The notes: generated by a model from the letters alone, not told the origin. Shown: positions 47,173-57,616, counted from the stretch's first letter. The stretch: 64,000 nucleotides of DNA from Helianthus annuus (GCF_002127325.2 NC_035448.2:122927422-122991421), one strand, 5' to 3'. Numbers and translations are program-made.

Positions 47173-47263
47173 CTCCTGCGTATGCAGCTGCGAGTGTTGC
47201 GGCAACTCGTTCGTTGATCAAAGCCGTCAACTGGGCTTGTGTCATGTTAACGCGTCCAGACAT
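47173..47263 (-). CDS. E8 gag exon 1
   Basis: Thirty codons plus one base from ATG 47263: [20 protein letters not shown] then an alanine-rich end. The E9 exon 1 is clearly homologous (MSGRGHGRGNINMTQAELT). The exon supplies the conserved gag N-terminus MTQAxLTxLIN. Confidence 0.8.
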
Positions 47264-47571
47264 GATTCTTCATAACAAGAGTAATACGAGTGAGAGAGGT
47301 TCGCGAAAGTACGATGGTAGGATAGAGCAAGCACACACGTGTTCAAACAACAGTATTTATACCAATCAAGCATACCATGGGCAATGTACTATGTATCTAA
47401 CAAGTAGGCAATATACACATATCATATCACCTAGAATGTCGAGCCTTGCATGTGGAGTGGAGCGTCGTTGTGGACCGTTGAGCACTAAACCGGTTATAGT
47501 CTGGTTTTAACAAAAACGTTTCTCCTTTATTAAAACCAAGTTCACTATAACCAATGGCTCTGATACCAATC
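47264..47571 (-). other. E8 leader with PBS and hairpin
   Basis: The PBS TGGTATCAGAGCC is at 47556-47568 on the minus strand. The conserved two-stage hairpin (GGTTATAGT...ACTATAACC, inner GGTTTTAA...TTAAAACC) is at 47492-47552. The remaining 230 bp holds no ORF, and I do not see the GTGCAC hairpin of E2 and E9. Confidence 0.85.
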
Positions 47572-50050
47572 TGTCACACCCCCAAAAAATCCACCTGCGG
47601 AGTACTACCGCTTGGAGGCGTGACTGACCAGGATCCAGCCACCAATCATACTAAACAAGCATATAAATAGTTATAAAAGTCTAACCAATACGATTGGTGT
47701 TCAAACAAAAAACAAAGTTTAAGTAGCAAGCGGAAGCATAAGTCTCAAAAGTAAAACATAAGTTCAATTGTTTCAAGTTTAACATGGTACGCAGCAATCC
47801 GTGTCCCACAACGACTCTCCTCCATGCAAGCTCCAGCTGAGTACCTATGATCCTGCAAAGCATGTAGTAACGAGTCAACAACTAGTTGAGTGAGTTCACA
47901 GTTGGGTGTTCGTTTTAGTTGTTTCGAAAACAGTTTCCTTTAACTGGCATCCTGCCGTGGGGGTTACCCCATAGTTTAAAAAAAACGTGACTTGTTCATT
48001 CCCAGTTACTCTGGCATTCCAGCCGTGGGGGCTACCCCATGTTAGTTATCAGGCATTTCGGCCGTGGGGGCTACCCCATGCGTACACTAGACTCGCTACC
48101 ATATCGACTGCTGACTGTAGTCATGTTTATGTGCCCTGAAACTGTCAATGTCTATCATCATTGACGTGCCCCAGATCCATTAGTTCACGCCCGTCCTCTG
48201 CGGCACGGTGTGAGGTTTGTCAGACCTAAATAGCGCTATCTAACTAATGACCCGCTCGCCATTGGCCCGGCGATTAAGTCGATATAAAAAGGAGGGACTT
48301 CGTGATAGAGTTTTGGTCTAGTACGAGTTATCCGTCCACAGGGACGAGGAATCACATTCCTGAACCATTGCTGTCCTACCCAAGGAGGACGAGGAATCCA
48401 CGTTCCTTAACCCCGTTCCCAACCCAGGGAATCCCATGCTTTGTAAAGGGTGTGAACTCACCTTGGTTTGCTCGGCAGTTAAATCACAGAGAGGTCAATC
48501 AAGTTGCAAGTGGTCAACTATGTCCTAACATAGATACCATTTATATCAGATTCAAACCAAGCAGTGCACGTACAAGTAGCAATCCTAGCATACAAGTTCT
48601 ATCATGGCAATTTCAACAACAGTGTACAACATATTCAGTTAACAGAAGCACGTATAACCCATATGTTCAGCCCGAAACACGCATTAAACAGTAGCACAAG
48701 GAGTCCATAAGGCCGGCCCATTAACTTAGGCCCGTAATTAAGCAAGCCCAATAAGCGTGGTTTCGAGTCGCAACCGGACTCGCAAGCATGGTTGCGGGTC
48801 ATGCTGTTTATGTTGATCATAGGTGGTTGCGAGTCGCAACCTATGTCACAACTATGGTTTCGGCTGATCATGCTATGGTTTCGAGTCGCAACGGGACTCG
48901 CAACCTGTGTCGCAACCTGTGGTCTCGGCTTGTAATGTTGTGGTCTCGAGTCGCAACCAGAGGTTTCGACTCCCCAGCAGTTGCTGATTCTGCACAGTTG
49001 TACTATCCAATAGAATTTCAATTCCATGCACCCTAATGTGTACTATCCACTTAAACATGTTTTGTTGTCTAGCATTTAACTAAAATGGATCAAACATAGC
49101 AGAATTCAAATATTCAAAGCACCTTCATAGCACATTCAACTAGTTCTTCATATATTCATCATGTTCTTCAAACATTCAAATCACATTCATTATCATGATC
49201 ATGTTGTTCATCATACCAACAACCCTTATTCAAGCACATTAAGCATTTATCCTAATCATAACATGAACAACTATCAAAACACTTGAACTTGATACCACAA
49301 TTCGGTCCTATACACAACCGATTATATGACAAATACAAACCGATTTCATGCTCATCAAAACTAGTGGTTCAAACTTCATTTAAACACAAGACATCATCAA
49401 CCGAAATCAAGACATGTTAACCGATTCATCATTATCATACATATGATATCATCTTTTGACAACAAGTAACAATTTTCTATCAAACAAACACCTTTATCAT
49501 AAACAATCATTTCATGTATAAATAACTTAGCAAGCAAATATAATGTCATAATCATCAATCCAAGCACAAAACACAACAAGAATCACTAACCGGTTAAGAG
49601 ATAGGAAAGGTGAACTCCGAATGTCGATTTTCAAGCTTGATCCGAAAATCCTAGTGCCAACCGAGAATAAGGTGTGTGTTTGTGTTCCTTAGGGTTTTAG
49701 TAGGAGAGTGTGTGTGTAGGAGAGTGAGTGTGGTTGCCCAAAGAATGGCAAGTTTGGCAAGAAGTATGATATATATATTAGTTCCACAAGGTGCACCCTA
49801 ATGGGTTTACAATCGGCTAAGGGGTTTTACGGCCCAGATGGCCCAACCGGTTACTGTTCACTCGAGACCACATGGTCTCGAGTCGGGTCCTTGTGTTCTC
49901 GAGTCGCATACACACATACGTATACACATAGCACATAGTCACTTAGATTGCATACACATAAATCATATAATTCAATGATTCAATTAGCCATATACGTTCA
50001 AACACGTTACATCAAGGTACATCGAAGATTCTAAATTTCGAGTTGTCACA
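47572..50050 (-). repeat. E8 5' LTR
   Basis: The LTR is 2479 bp, the partner of 40021-42499. Motif cluster B is at 48761-48975 and cluster A at 49861-49908. Within the TCGCAAC clusters it differs from the other LTR at a few positions (for example GTCACAAC for GTCGCAAC). Confidence 0.97.
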
Positions 50051-50281
50051 ATTGCCGCCTCCATTTACACTATGACTAAAATTGTCTTCCTGGGTACGTT
50101 TACTAGGAATGATTTGTTGCGATTCAACAGGTTTCTGAGCAGTAGCCATGATTGCTGGAATAGCATTGGCTATCCCCTGAGTAATGATATTTCCAATATC
50201 TTGTCTAGTTATATATTGGTTTTCCTGATTTTGCTCAGATTGATTCTCCTCATTAACTGGTTCATTACTAGCATTTTCCAT
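50051..50281 (-). pseudogene. E7 gag N-terminus, upstream of the E8 insertion
   Basis: ATG 50281 opens MENASNEPVNEENQSEQ, an acidic/Gln-rich N-terminus, then ITRQDIGNIITQGIANAIPA. The frame runs into the E8 edge and resumes in phase at 40020. The ATG follows AATTATCAG, which could be a 3' splice site. Longer upstream readings lack the gag character. Confidence 0.85.
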
Positions 50282-50548
50282 CTGATAATTAGTATAAGTG
50301 TAAATTATTAGTGTCAAATAATTGTTAGTTAGATATAACAAAGTAATTACACATAAACACATAAAACCTTACAACACATATCTATAACCAAAATTGTCGA
50401 TTTCCTCGACTTTTACTTTGTTTGATAGATTATATAGGCGTCAATACACACTATCTTTCTTACAATGTTTTATTTCCCATTTTACAGAGTTAGATTTTAT
50501 TATTACTATTATTATACAAACAGACTTTCCAACCCCACTATTCTTTAA
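50282..50548 (-). other. E7 leader spacer between ORFb and gag
   Basis: AT-rich, no ORF on the element strand with support. It ends in a T-rich tract and CAG directly at the gag ATG. Confidence 0.5.
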
Positions 50549-51304
50549 TCAACTGGCAGTTCCGTAGTGACGCTCCCTCTCGTCATACTTCCAAGAGATT
50601 TGTTCCCCTATTTCCCGGATCCTATTTCCTGTACCTATCAGTTCTTCACCAAACTGATGAAGTTCGGCCAGGTTTTCATAGCTCATTGGCGGGTTGGGGA
50701 TAGGTTCTGGATCAAATTGAGGAAGTAAAGTATAGGGACTATTGATCATATTTTGGAATTGCCAGTCATTTGTCCACCACTCATCCATTTGGCCTAAAGG
50801 TCGGGTGTGGATTAGTGGGTCTGGAATAGCTGGTTCTAAGTTTATTGGGAATTGGGCTGTGGCAGGGTAAGAGTAGAGATTATTGTTAATAGGTTCTATG
50901 ACATCACAATTCGCCAGTAGACGGTCTATTTCGTCTTGGAACGTGATCTCCTCAGGTTGTTTAGACCTTTCTCCGATTTCTATTCCCTTTTGCTTAATAT
51001 CTTCCCTTATTTCTATTTCTGCTTGTTTGGAACTCTCTCCAGTTTCTATTTCTTTTCCTTTGCTCACAGGATTTTCTATTTTAGGAAGTCTCCTAGTGGC
51101 TGGCTTCCTCCTGCGCACTTTTCTCCATCCTACATATCTTCTTCTCTTTTTAGGTTTGGCTTTTTCCAGCGGTGGAGCTTGGAATTCTAGGGGTTCCTCT
51201 ATGTCAGCAATGTAACCAGTAAAGTCGTGGGAGACTTCAATTGGTACTGGGTAGAGGTTGAGATTCTGGAATGCTTCCGATATCTCATTCATGCTGGATA
51301 GCAT
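50549..51304 (-). CDS. E7 extra ORFb (unknown, basic, upstream of gag)
   Basis: I do not recognise this protein. It is an open frame of 251 codons (an alternative ATG five codons in gives MNEISEAFQNLNLYPVP). Residues about 47-78 are very basic (KAKPKKRRRYVGWRKVRRRK), a strong nuclear-localisation candidate. Residues about 80-125 are Glu/Lys-rich with repeated GESSKQ/GERSKQ and IEIRE/IEIGE words; the C-terminal half is Pro/Asn-rich and ends KYDERERHYGTAS. It lies between the 5' LTR and gag of E7, on the element strand, and stays open although E7 LTRs have diverged about 1.7 percent. It might be spliced with ORFa. It may be an extra ORF of the kind reported upstream of gag in some plant gypsy elements. 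Confidence 0.6.
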   Translation of the reverse strand: MLSSMNEISEAFQNLNLYPVPIEVSHDFTGYIADIEEPLEFQAPPLEKAKPKKRRRYVGWRKVRRRKPATRRLPKIENPVSKGKEIETGESSKQAEIEIREDIKQKGIEIGERSKQPEEITFQDEIDRLLANCDVIEPINNNLYSYPATAQFPINLEPAIPDPLIHTRPLGQMDEWWTNDWQFQNMINSPYTLLPQFDPEPIPNPPMSYENLAELHQFGEELIGTGNRIREIGEQISWKYDERERHYGTAS

Positions 51305-51480
51305 ATATGCAAAATGTACAAAAATGTTAAGTTAAAACTTTGGAACAAAGTTTAACAAATAAACATTGAAGTTTTATTGCATACTATTTTGTACAAAGAC
51401 AACAGGAAAGAAAACACACTAGGATTGATTTATTTATTTACGGAGTAGTAGTTTTCCACTAGTTCAGGTTTATTGATAAT

Positions 51481-51807
51481 TTAAAGGTTTGCGTTTTCTG
51501 CTACGGTAGCTAACATATAAAGATTTGCCCATTTTTCATCTAATTCGTCCTCCCAAGGTGGACTAGTAACAAATTCCTGGATTTCTGGATTAAACCTCAC
51601 TTTCTTGGCTTGGGGTTTCTTTATTTTCTCCTGACCCTTCCTAAGAATTGAATTTCTTTTCTCTGGGGTAAGAGGATTTTCATAATATGCTTTATGAACA
51701 AAAATTCCTTCTTTTAGATCTGCTGAGGGTTTGGAGGAAGAGGTTCCTTTTTCTGTGGGTGTAGTGTCTAATTTGTGGTAAATAGCAGAAAGCTTCTGTT
51801 TACCCAT
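51481..51807 (-). CDS. E7 extra ORFa (unknown, basic, upstream of gag)
   Basis: Unrecognised. From the ATG at 51807 it encodes about 108 residues: MGKQKLSAIYHKLDTTP, a basic middle (EKRNSILRKGQEKIKKPQAK, KKVRFNPE) and an acidic end (PPWEDELDEKWANLYML). It starts about 110 bp after the PBS, in the position of the first ORF on the genomic RNA. The gap to ORFb (51305-51480) is AT-rich and ends CTATCCAG, which could be a splice acceptor joining the two. No similarity to gag or pol is apparent. Confidence 0.55.
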   Translation of the reverse strand: MGKQKLSAIYHKLDTTPTEKGTSSSKPSADLKEGIFVHKAYYENPLTPEKRNSILRKGQEKIKKPQAKKVRFNPEIQEFVTSPPWEDELDEKWANLYMLATVAENANL

Positions 51808-51916
51808 ATTGTATCTAATCAAATAAATCAGTTAATAAAACACATAATCACAGAATGGCAATTAGTAAAAATTAAGTATTTACTTAAAATAGGCTTAAAT
51901 CAGTGGCTCGATCAGT

Positions 51917-51929
51917 GGCTCTGATACCA
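51917..51929 (-). other. PBS of E7 (initiator tRNA-Met type)
   Basis: TGGTATCAGAGCC on the minus strand, eight bases after the LTR end. It identifies the right LTR as the 5' LTR. Confidence 0.88.
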
Positions 51930-51937
51930 CCTTTTCC

Positions 51938-53425
51938 TGTCACGGCCCTCGGCCCCGGTTTGACCCGGTTCAAGAGCCGCGGGGCAGGAATCCCGTGGTA
52001 TTTAATTTAGGCGACAGCGGAAGTCTTTAAATACAGGATCTTTTAATACTAAAAATGCCCGTTTAATATATTACATAAAGTTTTAGGGATAAAATCCCAT
52101 AATTTACAATAAGATGATTTCGCAAGGAAATCTTTATTTCTTAAAACATGTTTCTTTATTTATTTACACTGATCCACTTCTCTGAGCTTGTAGTGCTTCA
52201 CGGCACTTTTCTTGGATCACAACAGATCACCTGAAACATGTTTGAAAAAGGTTTTGTCAGCGGGGAAATACTGAGTGAATCATTCTTGTTTATGTAAAAT
52301 CATAGTTAGTTATAATTTACAGTATTAAGAGCGATTACAATGTTTCTGATATCAACCAACTACCCACAGTATTTGTCACTCGACTCGTTTCGGTGATTGT
52401 GGTCATATCACTGTTGGGTCCGTTCACCCACAAGTGACGTCAATCACTAATAGGTCCGTTCACCTAAAAGTGACGTTTCATGAATTAGGTACGCTCACCT
52501 AAACTGATAACACTAGTAATGTGCACAATACCCCACATACCGGCTGTAATTTGGTGATTACAAAGACTTAATCCCTGTAATTATAACTTTGGAAAATAAT
52601 TTGGAGTATTGTAAAACAGTTGATAAAAAGAGAATGACTCACATTGCAGATTTTAGGAGCAGAGTTTAAGCCTACTATATAGCCCTGATTAACCTAATTT
52701 AAATAACAATGCACACACAAACGGGTTAGTAACTAATTCAGCAGTTACGTCAATTCACGAGATTAAACCCTCACAACGATTAATAAGTGAAATACTTAAT
52801 CAATTCAATGGATTCACAACGAATGACAGAGCATAGTCCGAATTTGAACAGCACTCAAACATTCAAATCGAAATCACAATGAAAAATAAAGTATAAGCTC
52901 AATTTGAGCAGCACTCAAACAATCGTTGGATAGTTATAATCGATCGGACGTTGAATCGTAATAGCGATCGAGTTATTACCTTGATTGCGGCAGCACCTCG
53001 TGATTCGTGTGTGTTTAATTGTAGTGTAACGGCTCTAAGTCGACGTACAGACAGAGTTGAGACGTCGTTTTCATTTCATTGTTCAAGTCCCAATGCCTGC
53101 TATTTATAGTGATTTTTGAGACTCGCTTACGGACCGTAAGCCATTTCCTTTGCGGTCCGTAAGCTAAGCAGTCTAATTATAGGCTGCCTAGGCTCGGGAC
53201 TAGCTTGCATGATTCAACAAATTTAGCCAATCAGAACATAGCAACGTATTATTTAGATAAATATTCAACTAAGGTTTGCCCCCCTTGAGTTTTAGGGGCC
53301 CTGATCCTGATTCCGATTGTTCTGAAAATTTTAGGGTTAGTGCAGAATTACTTGGGTGTCTCAATTAGGGTTTCCTTATTATCTAATTACCATCCTAATT
53401 ATTGATTTTTGTGAGAGTTGTTACA
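51938..53425 (-). repeat. E7 5' LTR
   Basis: The LTR is 1488 bp, the partner of 34214-35708. TATA box on the minus strand at 53100-53108, with the CTTACGGACCGTAAG pair at 53126-53167 directly upstream on that strand. Confidence 0.95.
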
Positions 53426-53515
53426 ATTAGCTTTATGTCTTGATTCCTCGATCTTCGTGCCACGAACAATGCAAGACTCGATACAAGACGAAGTCGACAG
53501 ATGTATGCACCAACA
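53426..53515 (-). repeat. S, solo LTR, right part
   Basis: It starts with the E7 TSD copy ATTAG and ends CACCAACA, followed by TSD GTGAC (53516-53520). On the LTR strand this is the first 85-90 bases, beginning TGTTGGTGCATACATC. Confidence 0.82.
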
Positions 53516-53520
53516 GTGAC

Positions 53521-54161
53521 AATAGTCCATTATAGAAAGTGGATACTTGTTACCACACGGCGAGACCATGGTGAGGGCATTTTCTTAATAGCTCCTTGAC
53601 TCTTTCCCAAGTTTCATATAAGGATTCCCCGTCCTCTTGTGAATATGTATTGATTTAAGTCATTAATTTAGCGGTTTTAGAGGGCGGGAAATACTTATGT
53701 AGAAATTTTTAGGCAAGTTCATCCCAAGTATTTACCGAACCACTTGGGAGGGTGTTTAGCCAAGCCTTAGCTCGGTCTTTTAGTGAAAAGGGGAACATTC
53801 GGAGGCAGATGGCATCGTTTGATGCTCTGTTGATCCGGAAAGGGTCACATATTTCCAAAAAGTTGGTAATATGTAAATGGGGATCTTCATCAGCCAGGCC
53901 ATGGAAGGTTGCGGAATTTTGGAGCATTTGGATCAAATGCGGCCCGATTTCGAAGTTGTTGGCATCTACATTCGGTGCATTTATGGCGGCTCCGAGATTA
54001 CCGAACGTGGGTCGTAGGTAATCTATTAGAATACACTGATCCGCCATTGGGAGTTGATCCCCCGAAGCCTTCTCTTGATTTTTGGCTTTTAGTCTTTTTC
54101 TTAGAAAGCGTTCAGGTTCGTCTAGAGGTTCTTTTATGTCTTTATCGGAACTTGAGCTCAT
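53521..54161 (-). pseudogene. E6 gag, N-terminal half (Athila)
   Basis: Start ATG 54161 gives MSSSSDKDIKEPLDEPERF. Then come the Athila capsid blocks IGPHLIQMLQNSATFHGLA, HITNFLEICDPFRINRASND, AICLRMFPFSLKDRAKAWL and, past a stop at 53709-53711, SQEDGESLYETWERVKELL. The reading reaches the S insertion and continues at 33827. Homology to the E4 gag is obvious. Sequence TTTTTGTTTTTATCGCAG before the ATG looks like a 3' splice site. Confidence 0.87.
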
Positions 54162-54569
54162 GCACTGCGTAGAGAATTTAAGCCCTGCGATTGAGTTCCA
54201 AGTCCTGCGATAAAAACAAAAAGGAATGTCGGTCAGATCTCTCACCATGACCCCATGGTCAATGACCACGGCCCGTGGTCGTGGTTACAGTTGCTGTTTT
54301 CTGATCCCAGTTACTGGGGAGTTCAGCACGGCCCAGTGGTGCACCGCCACGGCCCCGTGGTCACTCTTCTGTAACTCAGAAAACAAAAACTGCCAATAAG
54401 AATAATGGGCACGACCCCGTGTCTGACCGGGCATGGCCCATGCTGAAGTCTGCAGAAACTGAAAAACTTAGAAAAATCCTAAAAAATAGAAAAATAAATA
54501 AAAATAATAAGGTCGTTGCTTTTAAACTCTCTTAAAATCCTTGTGTCACAGGCAACGACACCAAAAAGG
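54162..54569 (-). other. E6 leader with PBS
   Basis: The leader holds the CACGRCCCCGTG cluster (54243-54440) and, at about 54552-54565, a PBS reading TTGGTGTCGTTGCC on the minus strand, close to the TTGGCGCCGTTGCC form of Athila. The plus-strand CAC/GTG repeats explain the apparent ORFs. Confidence 0.7.
54243..54440 (-). repeat. CACGRCCCCGTG motif cluster, E6 leader
   Basis: Units include CATGACCCCATGG, CCACGGCCCGTGG, GCACGGCCCAGTGG, CCACGGCCCCGTGG, GCACGACCCCGTG and GCATGGCCCATGC, six near-palindromes of CACGG/CCGTG around a C-rich centre. Confidence 0.8.
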
Positions 54570-55314
54570 TGTGCGTTAGGTGTGATATGATTTTATTAAT
54601 ATTTTAAGCTCATTTTACGCATTAGTCAAGTTTTAAATTTATAAAACACGATATTATACTAACACTAAACACACACTTGGGAAAGTGAACGCATAGTGAG
54701 AATAGTATAGTGTTGGTAAGATACCGAGGTCGTCCGAGGACACAAGAGCTTTTAATACCGGTTTATCCTCAACGTCTAATCGATCTAAATTTTTTGAGAA
54801 AAATTTTGAAACATGAAAATAAAAACTAAAAAAATGCAAAGATAAATAAAATAAAAACTGATAGACAGGATAGAATCACTTAGATCCAACTCGTCTTTAA
54901 TGTATCCTTTGAGGATTTTCGCACTTTCGGACTTTTTAAGAGATTATCTTAGTTATAGTAGTAGGCCCCTCTTTTGAAGGTGGCGTTACCCTCAACCCAC
55001 TGGTTTGAGTCAGCAGGGATACAATCCCAAAGGCTCGGAATATTGAAAGACAATTAAGTAAGTTATTAATGCGAAAAGTGGTAGGCCCCTCTTTTGAAGG
55101 TGACATTACCCTCGGCTAAGTGGTTTGAGTCAGCAAGGATACAATCTCAAGAAGCCGGTTTAAAGTATTAATAGTAGTTTACATATGAGGAGTTCAAGCT
55201 ATTCGCACCCCCGCCATCCAATACCATTGGGTATTGAAGGAGGTCCTAGTAAGCTTGAACCAGGTCCTCGCAGGATCTATACACTGAACGAGAGAAGAAC
55301 TTTACCAAACTATT
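54570..55314 (-). repeat. E6 5' LTR (Athila), interrupted by E9
   Basis: The LTR edge next to the PBS reads TGTGCGTTAGG in plus orientation. At least 745 bp are visible before E9 starts; the remainder would lie right of the window. It contains a diverged tandem duplication (54958-55175). Confidence 0.7.
54958..55175. repeat. Tandem duplication in the E6 LTR
   Basis: The block GTAGGCCCCTCTTTTGAAGG...GATACAATCYCAA occurs twice, starting near 54960 and 55080, about 120 bp apart, with around 10-15 percent differences by eye. Confidence 0.85.
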
Positions 55315-55448
55315 TGTGACAACTCGTAATTTAAACCCACTTTGTGTAACGTTACGTGCTCACGTGAACTATGATTGGTTGAATGTTATGGTTATTTTAT
55401 GTGAATGTTATGTGTATTTTATGTAAATGTATACTCATACAAGTGACC

Positions 55449-55479
55449 CGATCGCACAAGACTCTTGAACGCACAAGGC
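55449..55479 (+). repeat. GATCGCACAAG motif cluster A, E9 5' LTR
   Basis: GATCGCACAAG and ACGCACAAGG lie 134-165 bp from the LTR start, the same distance as cluster A in E8. The right LTR has them at 63069-63099. Confidence 0.75.
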
Positions 55480-56145
55480 CATTTGGGCCGTATTACTTGC
55501 ACTCGGATCCAAAGGGCAGCCCGAGAGTGGGTCGGCCCATTCCCCCCCCTAAATCGATAAACACATGGGATGTGGTAACCATCTCATATTTTACAAAAAC
55601 ACACAAGTCACAAAAACCCTAGCTCCCCTTTCTCTCTCTCGAACTCGAAGGCAGCCAAACACCCATATGTTCGAAGCTTTCTTGATTCGGATTATTCTTG
55701 TTCGAAGCTTGTTAACCGGTTAGTGCCTTATGATATGTGTTTACAAATGATGGATGATTATGTGTTTCGATTTCATGATTGTTGTTTAATGATAATACTC
55801 TTGTTAACATGGTGAACTATGATGCTAGTTATTAGTGTTCTTGATAATCGGTCACAATTGTATGATGATATAAAATCCATGTGAATCGGTTTTGATATGG
55901 ATGTTAACCCGTATATGTGTTCCTGACCGAATGATGTTATTGTTGTTAGGATCTTGAACCATGTTATTAAATATGCTAGATGTTCTTGTTGAAATTATTT
56001 AGGGTTCATATGAATCAAATGTTGAAAACTCTTGTTTGATTGGCTAAGGGAATGGTGATAACCTAAATTGTGTTAATTGATATCTTATGTTTGGAAACTG
56101 TGAATGATTGTAACCGAACCAGCATAATTTCGGGATTGATTAACG

Positions 56146-56625
56146 GACCGCACAAGATCAGGTCATGAAAGACCTGATCTGATCGCACAAGTCGGGCGCA
56201 CAATATAATAGGTCTTGCATGATCGCACAACATGGTTGTGGATCGCACAAGCCGGTGCCGATCGCACAACATGTTGGGCCACACACACATATGATAATGT
56301 TAGCAAACTGTTGGGCCGGACAGCCCAAGTGTCCACTCGCACAAGCTTGTCCAGTCGCACAAGATGAACTGGACCGCACAAGTTGTAATGTTGTTATGCT
56401 GATGGGCCGAACAAGCCCAAACTGCCAATCGCACAACCACTCCGATCGCACAAGTAGTATTGGATCGCACAAGTTAAATCATGTCTATTCTATTGGGCCG
56501 ATAAGCTTATTGGACTATTTACTTATATGTTGGGCTTACTTATTGTTTGGGCTGGGCTCTATCATGTCGCACAACACGCTGTGGATCGCACAAGGATGTG
56601 CTGATCGCACAACGTGTTGGGCCGA
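56146..56625 (+). repeat. GATCGCACAAG motif cluster B, E9 5' LTR
   Basis: About fifteen CGCACAA(G/C) words in 480 bp, most as GATCGCACAAG, TCGCACAAC or CCGCACAAG, alternating with TTGGGCC/TGGGCCG words. It begins about 830 bp from the LTR start. ORFs across it are motif translations. Confidence 0.88.
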
Positions 56626-57616
56626 GACTTATGTGGGCTTCATCCGTATGATAAACTTATAACATTTGAAACATGCTATGTGTGTACTATGTTGCCATGA
56701 TTGATACGTGTTAGCAATATGTTAAACTATGTGTAATCGTATGTGCTTTGCTTGAACCAAACCTGACTCGTATGGTAACCCTGTTAGGACGTGATTGACC
56801 ATTTTTAATTCAAGTAACTTTGGTATAATCTGCCGAGCAAACCAAGGTGAGTTCATTGCATTTTCTCAAGCATGCGTCCCGGTGGTTTGGGACAACTGGT
56901 AAACATTTGGAAGGGAAACTTGGGGTAAACAACTGAAACATAGAAACAATCATTTACCGGATTGCCTGTAAGGCAATGGGGTAATTAGTTGATAGCGCTA
57001 TTAGGTTTGGCACCCTCACACCGGGCCGTAAGGACGGGCGTGAACTAATTACTGGGACAACTTGTAACGCGGATATAAGACCTCCTACAGCTTGTCAAGG
57101 TTGTTTGATACCTTGACTTTGACCAATGCCTGTAAGGCATTGGGGTTAGGCATTCCCATTATTGACGCTACATACGGTACAACAAACGAATTAACAATGA
57201 TATCAGAAACAAACAACGAGTTGATTTAACTAATATCTGGTAACTTCACTCGTAAGCAACACCTTGAACTCACCAGCGTAGTCTGACACACTTGTTTGCA
57301 TGCTTGTAGGTCGTTAACTTTGGAACATGGACTTGCTATCTGGGCGTGCTGGAGTGGTCATGGATCGAAGCTACTGGATCATTGATAATTGATACATTGA
57401 TTTTAAGTTTATTTTGAAACAATTACTAAACAACTTATCATATGCTTCCGCTACATAACTCTTGGAAATTAATATTGTGTTTGACATTTAATCTTGACGA
57501 TTAATGACATGTTTTATTTAAGTATTTACTATTGGTTCAATGTGATTGGTGGCTCAGACTCTGATGTGTAACACGCCTCGCGGGGTTTCCGCAGGTGGTA
57601 TTTTGGGGGTGTTACA

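Larger units (their letters stand above)
55315..57616 (+). repeat. E9 5' LTR (Ty3/gypsy)
   Basis: The LTR is 2302 bp, from TGTGACAACTCG to GGGGGTGTTACA, and the first 1066 bp match 62935-64000 with about five differences. It carries the GATCGCACAAG clusters, the splice-donor-like block at 56841-56852, a GTTGATAGCGCTATTAGG block (about 56990) shared with E5 and E8, and several TTGGGCC words. Confidence 0.96.

Noticed and set aside
56146..56625. CRISPR-like array of a short repeat with spacers
   Set aside because: Plant nuclear DNA; repeats are only about 8-11 bp, spacing is irregular and units are degenerate. No cas genes.
56063..56662. Cys-rich ORFs (CAIG, VVRS repeats) and copies at 63682-64000
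   Set aside because: Translations of GATCGCACAAG repeats in the E9 LTR, on the strand opposite to the element.
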